59,925 nt of DNA from Anaerolineales bacterium (GCA_028278545.1 JANQED010000159.1:1-59925), one strand, 5' to 3'; shown: positions 19,602 through 27,508, counted from the stretch's first letter. Made by a program: numbers and translations. The notes: generated from the sequence alone by a model not told the origin.

Positions 19602-20306
19602 TCACTGTTTACTGTTCACTGCCTGCGCCTTCACACCGTAACCTAACTGCCCCATCTGGAGATAACCTTCCGGAGAGTAGGCTTCTACCTCCGAAAAACC
19701 AGCCTGACGCAGCATATCGGCAAGGTCATCATTCGTGTAGAGCTTCAACTGCCAAGCCCCAAAAAAGAAACGGACGATGTTGTTCTTGGCGGTGGTGGCA
19801 ACAGCAAACCGGCCACCCGGCTTAAGCACCCTATAGGCTTCCTGGAAGGTCTGCACCGGATCGGAGATGAAAAAGAGGGCGTTAGCAATGGTGGCCGCAT
19901 CGAAGGAGTTATTTTCCCAGGGGAGGTCGGCGGCATCGCCCTGGCGCACATCCAGCCGACCCTCGGCAACGGCCTGCGGGTTGACTTCTTTGGTCAGGGT
20001 GACCATATCTGGGCTGTGATCAAGACCGGCGGCCTTGGGGACGATCTTCAGGGCACGTTGCAGCAATACGCCGCCGCCACAGCAGATATCCAGGAAAGAA
20101 TCATCGGCAGTCAGGTTGAGTTTTGCTATCAGGTCTTCGAAAGACCGGTAATGCGCTTTTGGATCTCGATACCAATTTCCAAACCAACCGGAGGGTTTAC
20201 GGGCTGTGGTATCGATAAAGCGTTCGTGCCACTTGTTTTTCGTTGCGACAGAACCCAAAATCGCCCCCAAAAAACCACCCAATAAAATCCATTTCAAACG
20301 TTTCAT
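19602..20306 (-). CDS. class I SAM-dependent methyltransferase
   Basis: A 234-residue methyltransferase with a short N-terminal hydrophobic segment (WILLGGFLGAILGSVA), which may anchor it to the membrane. The SAM-binding motif is FLDICCGGGVLL near residue 70, followed by the acidic-loop region and the later strand YRVLKPGGRFAVAT. The target is unknown. It begins at ATG 20306 with GGAG upstream and precedes the ECF genes, so methylation of an imported metal chelate is one possibility. Confidence 0.8.
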   Translation of the reverse strand: MKRLKWILLGGFLGAILGSVATKNKWHERFIDTTARKPSGWFGNWYRDPKAHYRSFEDLIAKLNLTADDSFLDICCGGGVLLQRALKIVPKAAGLDHSPDMVTLTKEVNPQAVAEGRLDVRQGDAADLPWENNSFDAATIANALFFISDPVQTFQEAYRVLKPGGRFAVATTAKNNIVRFFFGAWQLKLYTNDDLADMLRQAGFSEVEAYSPEGYLQMGQLGYGVKAQAVNSKQ

Positions 20307-20360
20307 TTCAAATTCTCCAATTGATGATAAATTCTCATGCCGCGTTGCACTTGTTCAATC

Positions 20361-20397
20361 AGGAAACCAGGAGAAAATCATGGATTCCTGGTTTCTT
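20361..20397 (-). terminator. hairpin downstream of feoB
   Basis: Arms AGGAAACCAGGA (20361-20372) and TCCTGGTTTCTT (20386-20397) pair over 12 bp with one wobble. It lies about 30 bases after the feoB stop and before the methyltransferase start. It lacks a clear T-run on either strand, so it may be a mRNA 3' stabiliser rather than a true intrinsic terminator. Confidence 0.45.
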
Positions 20398-20429
20398 GAC
20401 AACAATGTTGCTCAAGTACCGAGTAGTTT

Positions 20430-22496
20430 CTAGAGAAATAACGAACCTACCTGATAAGCTAAGAAGCCGGCAAAGAGGGCAGCAAAGGTGTAGTAGGTGG
20501 TCGCGCCCAGAGTCCATTTCCAGGATTTGCTTTCGCTGTAGATCGCGCCAATGGTTCCCAGGCAAGGCACCGAGAAAAAGGCGGCGAAAACAAAGGCCAG
20601 GGCACTGGCCGGAGAAACGGAGGTATGGATCGCCGTCGCAATCACCGTGTGTTCGATCGCTTCTGCGCCGAAGATCAAACCGGTCAGCGAGTTGGTGCCA
20701 ACCCCTGACGACAGACCATACAACACCCCGAGAGTTGCGAGGGAGGCCTCTTTAGAGGCCATCGATGCGAGCAGGGCCACCATCAGCCGCCAGTCCAGAC
20801 CAATCACTGCGCCCACTGGCTCAATAAAGCGACCTAGTGTCCCTAAAATACTGGTTTCAATGTCACCATGAGGTAGATAAGACAAGGCCCAGATCACCAT
20901 CGACGCGCCAGCCACAAGGGTCATACCGCGCACAATGAAGGCTTTGGTGTGCCCCCAGGTGAAGCGCCAGATGGTCTTCCAGTTGGGTTTGTGATAGGGC
21001 GGCAGTTCCATCAGCAATCCAACTGGTTCATCTTTAATGATGAACCGCTTAAACAGCAATCCGGTAAACATCAACCAGATGCTTAATGTGATCAGTAGGG
21101 CAACGGTAACCAGCGGGGCGCTGGTGCCGAAAAAGATGGTCGCGAAAAACCCAACCACGCCCCATACAGCCAGACAAGGCACGATAGGCGCCATCACCAT
21201 GGTCATCATCCGCTGCTGCCAGGTATCGACAACTCGACTTCCGAGTACGCCAGCTACATTGCAGCCCAGGCTGGTGAGCATGGGCAAAAATGATTTGCCG
21301 TGCAGGCCGAGACGGCTCATAAAACGGTCTCCAACAAATGCCGCACGGGCCAGATAACCGATATCTTCGACAAACCCAATCACCAGGAACATCGCAAACA
21401 AAAATAAGAGGAAAGCCGCTCCCATTCCGACTCCGGGGATCAATCCATCGGCCAGCATGGATACAAACCAGGGCGGCGCACCTTCTAAAGCGGTACGGGT
21501 TGCATTAATGAGTACATTCAATCCACCTCCCGATAACAGTGGAAACACTGGCATAACGATGATCATGGCGGTGGCAAAAGCGGCTATCATGATCAGGATT
21601 GCCAATGGAATACCCCAGATGGGATGGGTGGCAATCCGGTCGAATTTGCCGCGGCGGACTTCAGCTGCGCTCTCTGCAGATTTGCTGACAGCCCCGCGAG
21701 TGACCTGCTGAATCCAGTTATAACGGGCGTCGGCCACGGCCAGGAACCCATCTTCATGTTGGTTTAGAATCTTTTCCAGTGCACGCCATCGTTCTGCAGG
21801 TAGAGATGCTTGTATCTGCTGCAGAACATCGGAGTCGCCCTCCAGTAGTTTCAGTGCCACCCAATCAGTGGAGAGAGTTGTATCGGCGGGGATCAAGTCT
21901 TTGATTTGCGCCAGCAGGTTCCGTTCGGTTTCGCCGACCAGTGGGAGGATTGGGGAGGAGTCTAATTCTTTGTACTTAATGCAATCCTGAATGGTCTCGA
22001 TTAGGGTAGTGATGCCCTCCTTGTAAGCCGCTACCATAGGCACAATAGGAACGCCAATCTTTTCTTGCAGGGTAGCTACATTGATGCTGCGTCCTTCCTG
22101 TTCGGCGATGTCCATCATGTTTAGGGCTACAATCACCGGTGAGGGTAGCGGCAAAACCTCAGCCAGCAAGTACATAGTGCGTTCCAATTGGGCCGCGTCC
22201 ACCAGCACTACGACAACATCGGGGGTTTCGTCGATGATGAAATCGCGAGAAATCATCTCTTCCAGTGAGTTTGCAGTCAGGCTGTAGGTGCCCGGCAGAT
22301 CGACGACGCGATAGGTGGTACCTTCGTGCGTGAAACTGCCGGTTTTCTGTTCCACGGTCTTGCCCGGCCAGTTGCCGACATGCTGCCGGGCGCCGGTGAG
22401 TTGATTGAAGACAGTGGTTTTTCCTGTGTTGGGTTGTCCAGCCAGAGCGATGGTGAAACCGCTTTGGTCAGTGAGACTGGATGCTTGGACGGTCAT
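20430..22496 (-). CDS. feoB: ferrous iron transporter FeoB
   Basis: A 688-residue FeoB. The N-terminal G domain has G1 GQPNTGKTT, the QHVGNWPGKTVE switch region, G3 DLPGTYSL and G4 NMMD; a helical linker follows, then about eight membrane helices containing the two Gate regions (one carries LGCNVAGVLGSR). Length is on the short side but complete. It imports Fe2+ across the inner membrane. ATG 22496 overlaps the feoA stop and has AAGGAG upstream. It is part of the iron section of the cluster together with the dtxR copies. Confidence 0.97.
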   Translation of the reverse strand: MTVQASSLTDQSGFTIALAGQPNTGKTTVFNQLTGARQHVGNWPGKTVEQKTGSFTHEGTTYRVVDLPGTYSLTANSLEEMISRDFIIDETPDVVVVLVDAAQLERTMYLLAEVLPLPSPVIVALNMMDIAEQEGRSINVATLQEKIGVPIVPMVAAYKEGITTLIETIQDCIKYKELDSSPILPLVGETERNLLAQIKDLIPADTTLSTDWVALKLLEGDSDVLQQIQASLPAERWRALEKILNQHEDGFLAVADARYNWIQQVTRGAVSKSAESAAEVRRGKFDRIATHPIWGIPLAILIMIAAFATAMIIVMPVFPLLSGGGLNVLINATRTALEGAPPWFVSMLADGLIPGVGMGAAFLLFLFAMFLVIGFVEDIGYLARAAFVGDRFMSRLGLHGKSFLPMLTSLGCNVAGVLGSRVVDTWQQRMMTMVMAPIVPCLAVWGVVGFFATIFFGTSAPLVTVALLITLSIWLMFTGLLFKRFIIKDEPVGLLMELPPYHKPNWKTIWRFTWGHTKAFIVRGMTLVAGASMVIWALSYLPHGDIETSILGTLGRFIEPVGAVIGLDWRLMVALLASMASKEASLATLGVLYGLSSGVGTNSLTGLIFGAEAIEHTVIATAIHTSVSPASALAFVFAAFFSVPCLGTIGAIYSESKSWKWTLGATTYYTFAALFAGFLAYQVGSLFL

Positions 22497-22723
22497 TTGG
22501 CACTCCTTTCGACTTGAACTTTGGCAGCTTCTTTGCGCGCCATTGCCACCTGGGTATCACGCAGATAAACCAGGATGGGACCGCCCCCAGCATTCTGCAT
22601 CATCGTGACCGGCGTATCGGGCGTGAAGCCCATCGCCGTGGCCCGGCTGATAAATCGTTTGTCCCCGGTTAGACTGTGAATTACTGCAATCTGGCCGGTT
22701 TCCAATGAATTAAGTGTTGTCAT
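22493..22723 (-). CDS. feoA: FeoA domain protein
   Basis: A 76-residue SH3-like FeoA protein (MGFTPDTPVTMMQNAGGGP, then a short RDTQVAMARKEA end). It supports FeoB activity. It starts at ATG 22723 with AGGAG upstream and overlaps feoB by 4 bp, so the two are translated together. Confidence 0.93.
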   Translation of the reverse strand: MTTLNSLETGQIAVIHSLTGDKRFISRATAMGFTPDTPVTMMQNAGGGPILVYLRDTQVAMARKEAAKVQVERSAK

Positions 22724-22751
22724 ATTTTTCTCCTAAAGATTTGTTTGATGG

Positions 22752-23474
22752 TTAATCTTTTAAGTTGACTTGCTCTTTTAGTGGATTCTGTATGGCGACA
22801 AGAAACCCCACAAACAGCAGAATCCCGCCCAAAAGTTGACCAAGATATTTGAAAGCTGGGCTGCCTAGCAAAATCAGCACTCCGCCCATTGCTGGAAGCA
22901 GACCTCCAAAGGCGATCAACACATTGCCCCACATACGTTGTGGCAAAATCCGCTTGCGCCAGAAAATCCAGGCAGAATAGATGGCCCCGCCCACTAGCAA
23001 GAGCGTGCCATAGCTGTTCATAAAAATGACCAGCACCACACGCAGGGTTTTGGCGTTCCCAGTGGTGGCGAATATTTCCTGAAACTGATTGGATAGATCG
23101 ATGCCCGGCTGGTAGGCCGCGGGATCAACGCTAGAGCCGAAGATAATGGGCAAGCCAATCAGGCTTAATGTCAGTACAATCCAAAAACTTATCCAGGCCC
23201 AATTCTTTTTGCGCACCAACAGAAAGACCGTCCCCTGGCCCAGCCAGGGAGCCACTGCCAGAGCACCGGACCAATACCAGAGCTTGAAGTTAAAGACATT
23301 AAATGTAGTGGACAGGAGTGTCTGCGCGGCTGTACCGATGCAGTACAACGCCAGACCTATACCCCAGGCCAAGAGGTGTTTGCTCCTTTTTTGCCAGTAG
23401 CGGTTGAAGATTTTTATCGCAAAAACGGCTGTGACGATCGTGGTTGCCAGGGAAATCCAGAAGCTCGTGTTCAT
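22752..23474 (-). CDS. unknown seven-helix membrane protein
   Basis: A 240-residue membrane protein with about seven helices and short loops. No domain was recognised. It begins at ATG 23474 with AAAGGAG upstream and lies 29 bases before feoA in the same direction. Aromatic-rich helices (KLWYWSGALAVAPWLGQG) and a basic stretch after helix 1 (RYWQKRSKH) suggest a cytoplasm-facing loop there. A role in iron uptake is only suggested by position. Confidence 0.6.
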   Translation of the reverse strand: MNTSFWISLATTIVTAVFAIKIFNRYWQKRSKHLLAWGIGLALYCIGTAAQTLLSTTFNVFNFKLWYWSGALAVAPWLGQGTVFLLVRKKNWAWISFWIVLTLSLIGLPIIFGSSVDPAAYQPGIDLSNQFQEIFATTGNAKTLRVVLVIFMNSYGTLLLVGGAIYSAWIFWRKRILPQRMWGNVLIAFGGLLPAMGGVLILLGSPAFKYLGQLLGGILLFVGFLVAIQNPLKEQVNLKD

Positions 23475-23496
23475 GCGTGACTCCTTTGGAAGATCT

Positions 23497-23919
23497 TCAA
23501 TTCAACGAAAACGAATTTCGTGTAAATTCGCCTTCCGCAACTGCTGGCGGTGGTGGAGCTGGCCAGCCCGAATCATCTGAATCGGCATAGCCCATTCGCT
23601 GCAGGGCGGTGCCCACCAGGTCTACCAGCTGCAAAAAGTCAACCGCATTCAGGTGCAACCCAAATTCTTTGACGACGAAAACGAAGCCGCCACCTTCATT
23701 CCGGGTCAGGCATAACGGGCCATGACTGATCCGCTGGGCTTCATCACCAATCGATCCTTTTCCCAGTAGATGAGCAACATGGGGCATGTCCTGGGGTAGA
23801 AAGCGGATGGTAGCTATCCCCCAGACGAGATGGATCGTACCGTGCGCACATTTGGAAATGTACCTACGCTCATCAATGCGGGCGATGATTTTGTAATGAT
23901 CGTCGTGGGCATGGTGCAT
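23497..23919 (-). CDS. unknown protein, paralogue of 10388-10810
   Basis: A 140-residue soluble protein starting MHHAHDDHYK, His-rich at the N-terminus. The core GTIHLVWGIATIRFLP resembles the protein at 10388-10810. A Pro-rich stretch (APPPPAVAEG) lies near the C-terminus. Strong GGAGG precedes ATG 23919. The His-rich start and the neighbours suggest metal handling, but nothing proves it. Confidence 0.6.
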   Translation of the reverse strand: MHHAHDDHYKIIARIDERRYISKCAHGTIHLVWGIATIRFLPQDMPHVAHLLGKGSIGDEAQRISHGPLCLTRNEGGGFVFVVKEFGLHLNAVDFLQLVDLVGTALQRMGYADSDDSGWPAPPPPAVAEGEFTRNSFSLN

Positions 23920-23936
23920 AGGGCGCCTCCAAGAAT

Positions 23937-24755
23937 TTATCTCTCTGATTTACGGCCAACTAGCATAATGGCAGCCAAATGGTTGTGATATTTTTGAAAT
24001 ACGGAGCGCATCCGCAGGACTCGTCTAAGAGCGGTTGGATGACGCAATAAATTTCCAATAAATCTCAGCGTCTCTCTGAAACCTTCATCTTGAATAAATC
24101 GCCTGGGGGCCAATAGATGCATAGGGGCCATGGCCTCGGTCTGGATTTGGAAGCCCTCTGTTTCCAGTAGGACGCGCCACTCAGAGGGGGTGAGGGGGCG
24201 GGCATTGACACGAATGGCCTTTGCCAGGGCTTTTTGGATCTCAGCTTTCTGGATCTCGGGCATATCATCCGGGAGCAGGCAGAGTTCGTGAATGCCGTAC
24301 CGGCCATTTGGATCTAACAAACGGTGTGCTTCTTGCAGAATGTCCGCCTTGCGGTGGTCAGCTTCCATGGTCAACATAGCTTCGCAGTACAGCACACTGG
24401 CTGAATTGGACGGCAGACCTGTATCCCCAGCCTGCCCGACGATACAGGCTTGGTTTGGCCCCTCCAGATAACTGCGTACCAGTTTGGCGGCATCTTGGTT
24501 CCTTTCAACAGCGGTATACGAAGCAGGATTGCAGCGCAAGGCCATCTGCGCGGTTACTCCCAGGCCTGGGGCAAATTCAACGACGCGGTCATTCGCTTGA
24601 ATATCGAGCGCAGAGAGCATTTGTCGGGTCAGTTCCAGCCCTCCCGGTCGGAGCACTCTTTTACCTAATTGGGCCAATACCCAATGACCGGGCATTTTTT
24701 CGAAATCAATATATGTTCCGGGTTTCTCCAACGAGTGTTCTTCTTGGGAAACCAT
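23937..24755 (-). CDS. class I SAM-dependent methyltransferase
   Basis: A 272-residue methyltransferase with the SAM motif VVEFAPGLGVTAQMA near residue 60 and the strand AHRLLDPNGRYGIHEL. It differs clearly from the methyltransferase at 19602-20306, so it is not a recent duplicate. Substrate unknown. It begins at ATG 24755 with GAAGGAG upstream. A second methyltransferase in one metal cluster may indicate two methylation steps on the same molecule. Confidence 0.8.
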   Translation of the reverse strand: MVSQEEHSLEKPGTYIDFEKMPGHWVLAQLGKRVLRPGGLELTRQMLSALDIQANDRVVEFAPGLGVTAQMALRCNPASYTAVERNQDAAKLVRSYLEGPNQACIVGQAGDTGLPSNSASVLYCEAMLTMEADHRKADILQEAHRLLDPNGRYGIHELCLLPDDMPEIQKAEIQKALAKAIRVNARPLTPSEWRVLLETEGFQIQTEAMAPMHLLAPRRFIQDEGFRETLRFIGNLLRHPTALRRVLRMRSVFQKYHNHLAAIMLVGRKSER

Positions 24756-24783
24756 TGTGTTCTCCTTCGAGTTTATAGAAAAT

Positions 24784-25194
24784 TCATCCAGAATTTTCTT
24801 GAAATTGAAGCTGAAAAGCTACATTGGCGAATTGATCCGTTGCTTCCACTGGAAGAACATCCGCCGGGAAGCCAGCACGGGCCAGCGTATTGCGGGCCAG
24901 TTCGCACAGCAGTTGATGTGTTTCGTATTGATCTGTGGGTAGTGGGCAGTTACCATAAAGCGGGCAGGTTTCCATTGAGCAAGTGATTTGATCGTCCGAG
25001 CGTTCGAAGCTGCACCGCCTCACCAGATCGTTATCGAGCAGATAATCAATCAAGATCGCTAATGTCTCTTGCAATGTGCTGCCTGGATGAACGTCGGGAA
25101 GGCCGCGCTGGGCGATTTTGCGTAACTCTGCACGAGCAGCAGCGATATCATTGGGCAGAAGCTCACTTTGTTCTGACAAGTGGTCACTGCCCAT
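24784..25194 (-). CDS. unknown Cys-rich protein
   Basis: A 136-residue protein without a recognised domain. Helical N- and C-terminal parts flank a Cys cluster, RCSFERSDDQITC then SMETCPLYGNC, which could bind Fe-S or zinc. It starts at ATG 25194 just after the stop of the first DUF4491 gene. Similar Cys groups occur in the DUF2325 protein and in the 10388 protein of the same cluster. Confidence 0.55.
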   Translation of the reverse strand: MGSDHLSEQSELLPNDIAAARAELRKIAQRGLPDVHPGSTLQETLAILIDYLLDNDLVRRCSFERSDDQITCSMETCPLYGNCPLPTDQYETHQLLCELARNTLARAGFPADVLPVEATDQFANVAFQLQFQENSG

Positions 25195-25197
25195 AGA

Positions 25198-25506
25198 TTA
25201 CTTGCGCCTCGGCTCCACCGGACGTTCTGGGTTGGCTGGCGCGTGACCGCGGCGAATGCGTTCCTCCTGGCGGACCAACTCGAAAGAATCCCACAAGGTA
25301 GTCACGCCGAGGATTCCCAGAGCGGCAGATGCCAGGTTGTCGGCAACCAGTAGTGAAATGAAGAGAAAGATCAAACCGAGGGCGAAAACATAAGGGGTGG
25401 GTTTTGTGCCAAATAAGTAATTGACTTTGCGCACCGCCACGTGCCCGAATGCGATTGTGCCCAGGGTAAGGATTGCCAGCATAGGGCCGGCCCATTGCAC
25501 TATCAT
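25198..25506 (-). CDS. DUF4491 membrane protein, copy 1
   Basis: A 102-residue protein with three helices that fits DUF4491: helix 1, then a KVNYLFGTK loop (family pattern K-x-x-Y-x-F-G), two helices and the tail EERIRRGHAPANPER. Function of the family is unknown. ATG 25506 overlaps the stop of copy 2 as ATGATAG-type sequence, giving tight coupling. Confidence 0.75.
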   Translation of the reverse strand: MIVQWAGPMLAILTLGTIAFGHVAVRKVNYLFGTKPTPYVFALGLIFLFISLLVADNLASAALGILGVTTLWDSFELVRQEERIRRGHAPANPERPVEPRRK

Positions 25507-25847
25507 GATTTGTCTCTTTCGATATTTCCGGCGATTGACGGGGGTTGTGGGGTGTCCTTGGAGCCGCGCCTTTTCGGGTTGGCCGGGAACATACCCAGGG
25601 CTACCCGTTCTTTCTGGTCTGGTAGCTCAGTCGCCCCCCAAAGCAGCGTTCCACCTACAATGCCCACAATGGCCGAAAGCTTGAAATCTTGGATGAAGAG
25701 GGAAGCCAGCGTGATGACGAAGCCTATCAAGGCTACAGACATTGCCGACCTGGCACCGAAATAATATTCCAGCTTGATGACCCACACGAAGCCAAGACCT
25801 ATTGCAACGGCAGTGAACAGTCCAAAGAAAATGCCAGTCAAATTCAT
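25503..25847 (-). CDS. DUF4491 membrane protein, copy 2
   Basis: A 114-residue DUF4491 protein (KLEYYFGARS; tail QKERVALGMFPANPKRRG), more typical of the family than copy 1, with an extra hydrophilic tail. Tandem copies suggest they form a heteromer. Its ATG overlaps the stop of the preceding 47-codon gene as ATGA. Confidence 0.78.
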   Translation of the reverse strand: MNLTGIFFGLFTAVAIGLGFVWVIKLEYYFGARSAMSVALIGFVITLASLFIQDFKLSAIVGIVGGTLLWGATELPDQKERVALGMFPANPKRRGSKDTPQPPSIAGNIERDKS

Positions 25848-25987
25848 TGGCGCGGCTCCTCGTCTTGCCTGGCAATTTCTTCCTGACGGTCAAGCCAGCG
25901 CATCGTCAATCGAGCGATGGTGTAGGCTAGGCCTGCGACAACCAGCACCAGCAGCAGCGCTGTACCCCAGCTATTTACTATTTCCAT
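25844..25987 (-). CDS. 47-residue single-helix membrane peptide
   Basis: A small frame from ATG 25987 to TGA 25844. The product has one membrane helix (ALLLVLVVAGLAYTIA) followed by a charged tail (RWLDRQEEIARQDEEPRQ). GGGAG lies about ten bases upstream and the stop overlaps the DUF4491 start as ATGA, both of which support translation. Probably a small subunit or regulator of the DUF4491 proteins. Confidence 0.6.
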   Translation of the reverse strand: MEIVNSWGTALLLVLVVAGLAYTIARLTMRWLDRQEEIARQDEEPRQ

Positions 25988-25993
25988 AGAGTT

Positions 25994-26110
25994 TTACTCC
26001 CGGCGGGTTCCAAGTTGCCGGTCGGGTACCAGGAGGTGCCAGGGTTTAATCTCGCACAGTTCGTTTTTGATGTGTTCGTTGAGCGCATCTTGTATGGTTT
26101 GAGAAATCAT
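25994..26110 (-). CDS. 38-residue peptide with ferritin-like start
   Basis: A frame from ATG 26110 (AAAGGAG seven bases upstream) to TAA 25994. The first 18 residues, MISQTIQDALNEHIKNEL, resemble the first helix of bacterial ferritins, but the sequence then diverges into CEIKPWHLLVPDRQLG and stops. It may be a ferritin gene remnant that has kept a start signal, or a short leader peptide whose stop region doubles as the ribosome binding site of the next gene. No ferroxidase residues remain beyond the first helix. Confidence 0.45.
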   Translation of the reverse strand: MISQTIQDALNEHIKNELCEIKPWHLLVPDRQLGTRRE

Positions 26111-26135
26111 GTTTTTTCTCCTTTATCTCGATAGA

Positions 26136-26519
26136 TTAGTCCATTGAACTGGCAGAGCAGGCGGCTATATTAGCTATATCCGTGGATAAGAACGCCACGG
26201 GTTGGTCGTCCGTCAAATCCTGATACACCCGGCCCATATGTGCCAGGACGGCTTCCCCATAGGTGTGGATGACCGCCTGCTCAAGCCAATTGAGCGTTTC
26301 CCCCAAAAGCCTCATCTGTGTATCCCCCAATCTGATCATAATGCTCTCTGCTTTTGCATTAATTACCCAGTGAGCAGTAGCAGCTAAAACAGGGCGCGCC
26401 AGAACTGGCGTACGAAACGTAATCCCCTGAATGAGACCAAGAATTACAACCTTTAACAATCCCATCAGTTGACGCCGCCGGGTGCGCATTTCCATCGTGA
26501 TGGTTCTATCCGTTTTCAT
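26136..26519 (-). CDS. unknown small protein following dtxR copy 1
   Basis: A 127-residue protein: basic N-terminus (MRTRRRQLMG), a hydrophobic segment (LLKVVILGLIQGITF), then a helical part (LGETLNWLEQAVIHTYG). Not recognised. Its first ~25 residues align with the start of the frameshifted gene at 27630-27898, and both follow a copy of the same RNA element, so they belong to a duplicated module. No ribosome binding site is evident before ATG 26519; ATG 26495 is an alternative. Confidence 0.5.
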   Translation of the reverse strand: MKTDRTITMEMRTRRRQLMGLLKVVILGLIQGITFRTPVLARPVLAATAHWVINAKAESIMIRLGDTQMRLLGETLNWLEQAVIHTYGEAVLAHMGRVYQDLTDDQPVAFLSTDIANIAACSASSMD

Positions 26520-26546
26520 GGCAAAATTTCAAACAGGAGAAAGCAA

Positions 26547-26680
26547 CTACCGGTTTACTTGTTCCCCTACACCCGGCGTGCTACAATGCAAATGGCAAGG
26601 TGCTCTGGTTGGCGCCGATGCATCTTGCTTCACTGCGGGGCCCTGAGACTGCTAGAATAGCGTCTCGGGGCCTTCGTTTA
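26547..26680 (+). ncRNA. repeated structured RNA element, copy A
   Basis: A conserved element shared with 27934-28068. Main parts in plus-strand order: CTTGTTCCCC, GGCGTGCTACAATG, a 9-bp stem GCAAGGTGC/GCATCTTGC (26595-26603 and 26620-26628) closing a loop with CTCTGGTTGGCGCC, then CTTCACTGC and a long terminal hairpin (26639-26672) with arms GGCCC+GAGAC+GCTA around GAA. Base changes between copies keep the stems, with wobbles legal on the plus strand. It lies between dtxR copy 1 and the small gene, which are on the minus strand, so it would be antisense to their read-through. No known RNA family recognised. Confidence 0.6.
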
Positions 26681-26694
26681 TTTCTCCCAAAAAG

Positions 26695-27393
26695 CTATTT
26701 TTTCTCCTTTTTTGGTTTTGCTTCTTCAACCAATAAATAGATGTAGGTAGCCACCTCACGACCAAGGGTATGGGATTGCTGACCTACCAGAATAGTGATG
26801 GGGCCATTGAGAGGCCCAATTTCAATAACTTCGACCGTCAAGCCTGGCTTTAGTTCCCTGGCGGCCAGATAATCCAACACTAGGGCGCTTTCAGGGTGGA
26901 TGCGGGCGATAGTCCCCCGCTGCCCAACGGCTAAGTCGCTTAGAGGGATATCCTGCGGTTTTGGCGTGTTTTTGCCGTTATAAGGAATCCAGTTCCCATG
27001 AGGGCAGGTTTCCGGGTGTTCTAAAAATGCGGCCAGAGCATCAGTAACCTGTCGATCTGTGACATGTTCCATCCGACAGGCAAAATCGTGAGCCTGCTGC
27101 CAGGAAATTTTCAGCTTGTCTACTAAAAAACACTCCCATAAACGATGCCGTCTGATAACTTGCTGGGCTCGCTGCAAGCCACTCTCCGTAAGGGAGACAC
27201 CCTTGTAGGGCGTGTGTGTAATCAACGCCCGGTCTTGCAAGCGGTGCATCATCTCGTTGGCCGATGTGTTTGATATTCCCAGGCGCTCTGCTAATGGCGC
27301 AATAGGAACTGGGTCGTATTTTTCTGAAAGCTCACGAATTGTTTTCAGGTACATTTCGATGCTTTCTTCAAAATGATGTTCTGGAACACTCAT
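26695..27393 (-). CDS. DtxR/MntR-family metal-dependent repressor, copy 1
   Basis: A 232-residue DtxR-family regulator: winged-helix domain (~1-65; MYLKTIRELSEKYDPVPIAP, then the recognition region ISNTSANEMMHRL), metal-binding/dimerisation domain (~66-140; WECFLVDKLKISWQQAHDFACRMEH, with Cys and His/Glu ligands) and a C-terminal FeoA-like SH3 domain. About 80 percent identical by eye to copy 2. The start MSVPEHHFEES is chosen to match copy 2; an in-frame Met 21 bases upstream is less likely. A TTACCTT/AAGGTAA palindrome lies 35 bases upstream, consistent with autoregulation. Confidence 0.92.
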   Translation of the reverse strand: MSVPEHHFEESIEMYLKTIRELSEKYDPVPIAPLAERLGISNTSANEMMHRLQDRALITHTPYKGVSLTESGLQRAQQVIRRHRLWECFLVDKLKISWQQAHDFACRMEHVTDRQVTDALAAFLEHPETCPHGNWIPYNGKNTPKPQDIPLSDLAVGQRGTIARIHPESALVLDYLAARELKPGLTVEVIEIGPLNGPITILVGQQSHTLGREVATYIYLLVEEAKPKKEKK

Positions 27394-27427
27394 ATTTGAT
27401 AGGCTCGCAAACAAAAAATGTCGAGGC

Positions 27428-27452
27428 TTACCTTATAATTTTATCAAGGTAA
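27428..27452 (-). promoter_or_regulatory. candidate DtxR-type operator
   Basis: TTACCTT (27428-27434) and AAGGTAA (27446-27452) form an inverted repeat with an 11-bp spacer, overlapping a TATAAG that could be the -10 box of dtxR copy 1. The half-site plus flank, GCTTACCTTATA, recurs in the leader of the Opp/Nik-type operon (39945), and a weaker form (CATACCTTATAATT) occurs at 28827 upstream of dtxR copy 2. Confidence 0.5.
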
Positions 27453-27508
27453 ACCAAAGAATGCGGCGCGTCCCGTCACGCAATTTATATGACTTTTATC
27501 ATATAAAT

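Noticed and set aside
26570..26587. A 16S rRNA-like match (CGTGCTACAATG) in RNA element A
   Set aside because: Only about a dozen bases match the 1220-1240 region of 16S rRNA; the flanks do not, and copy B differs inside the match (CTCCAATG). Chance similarity.
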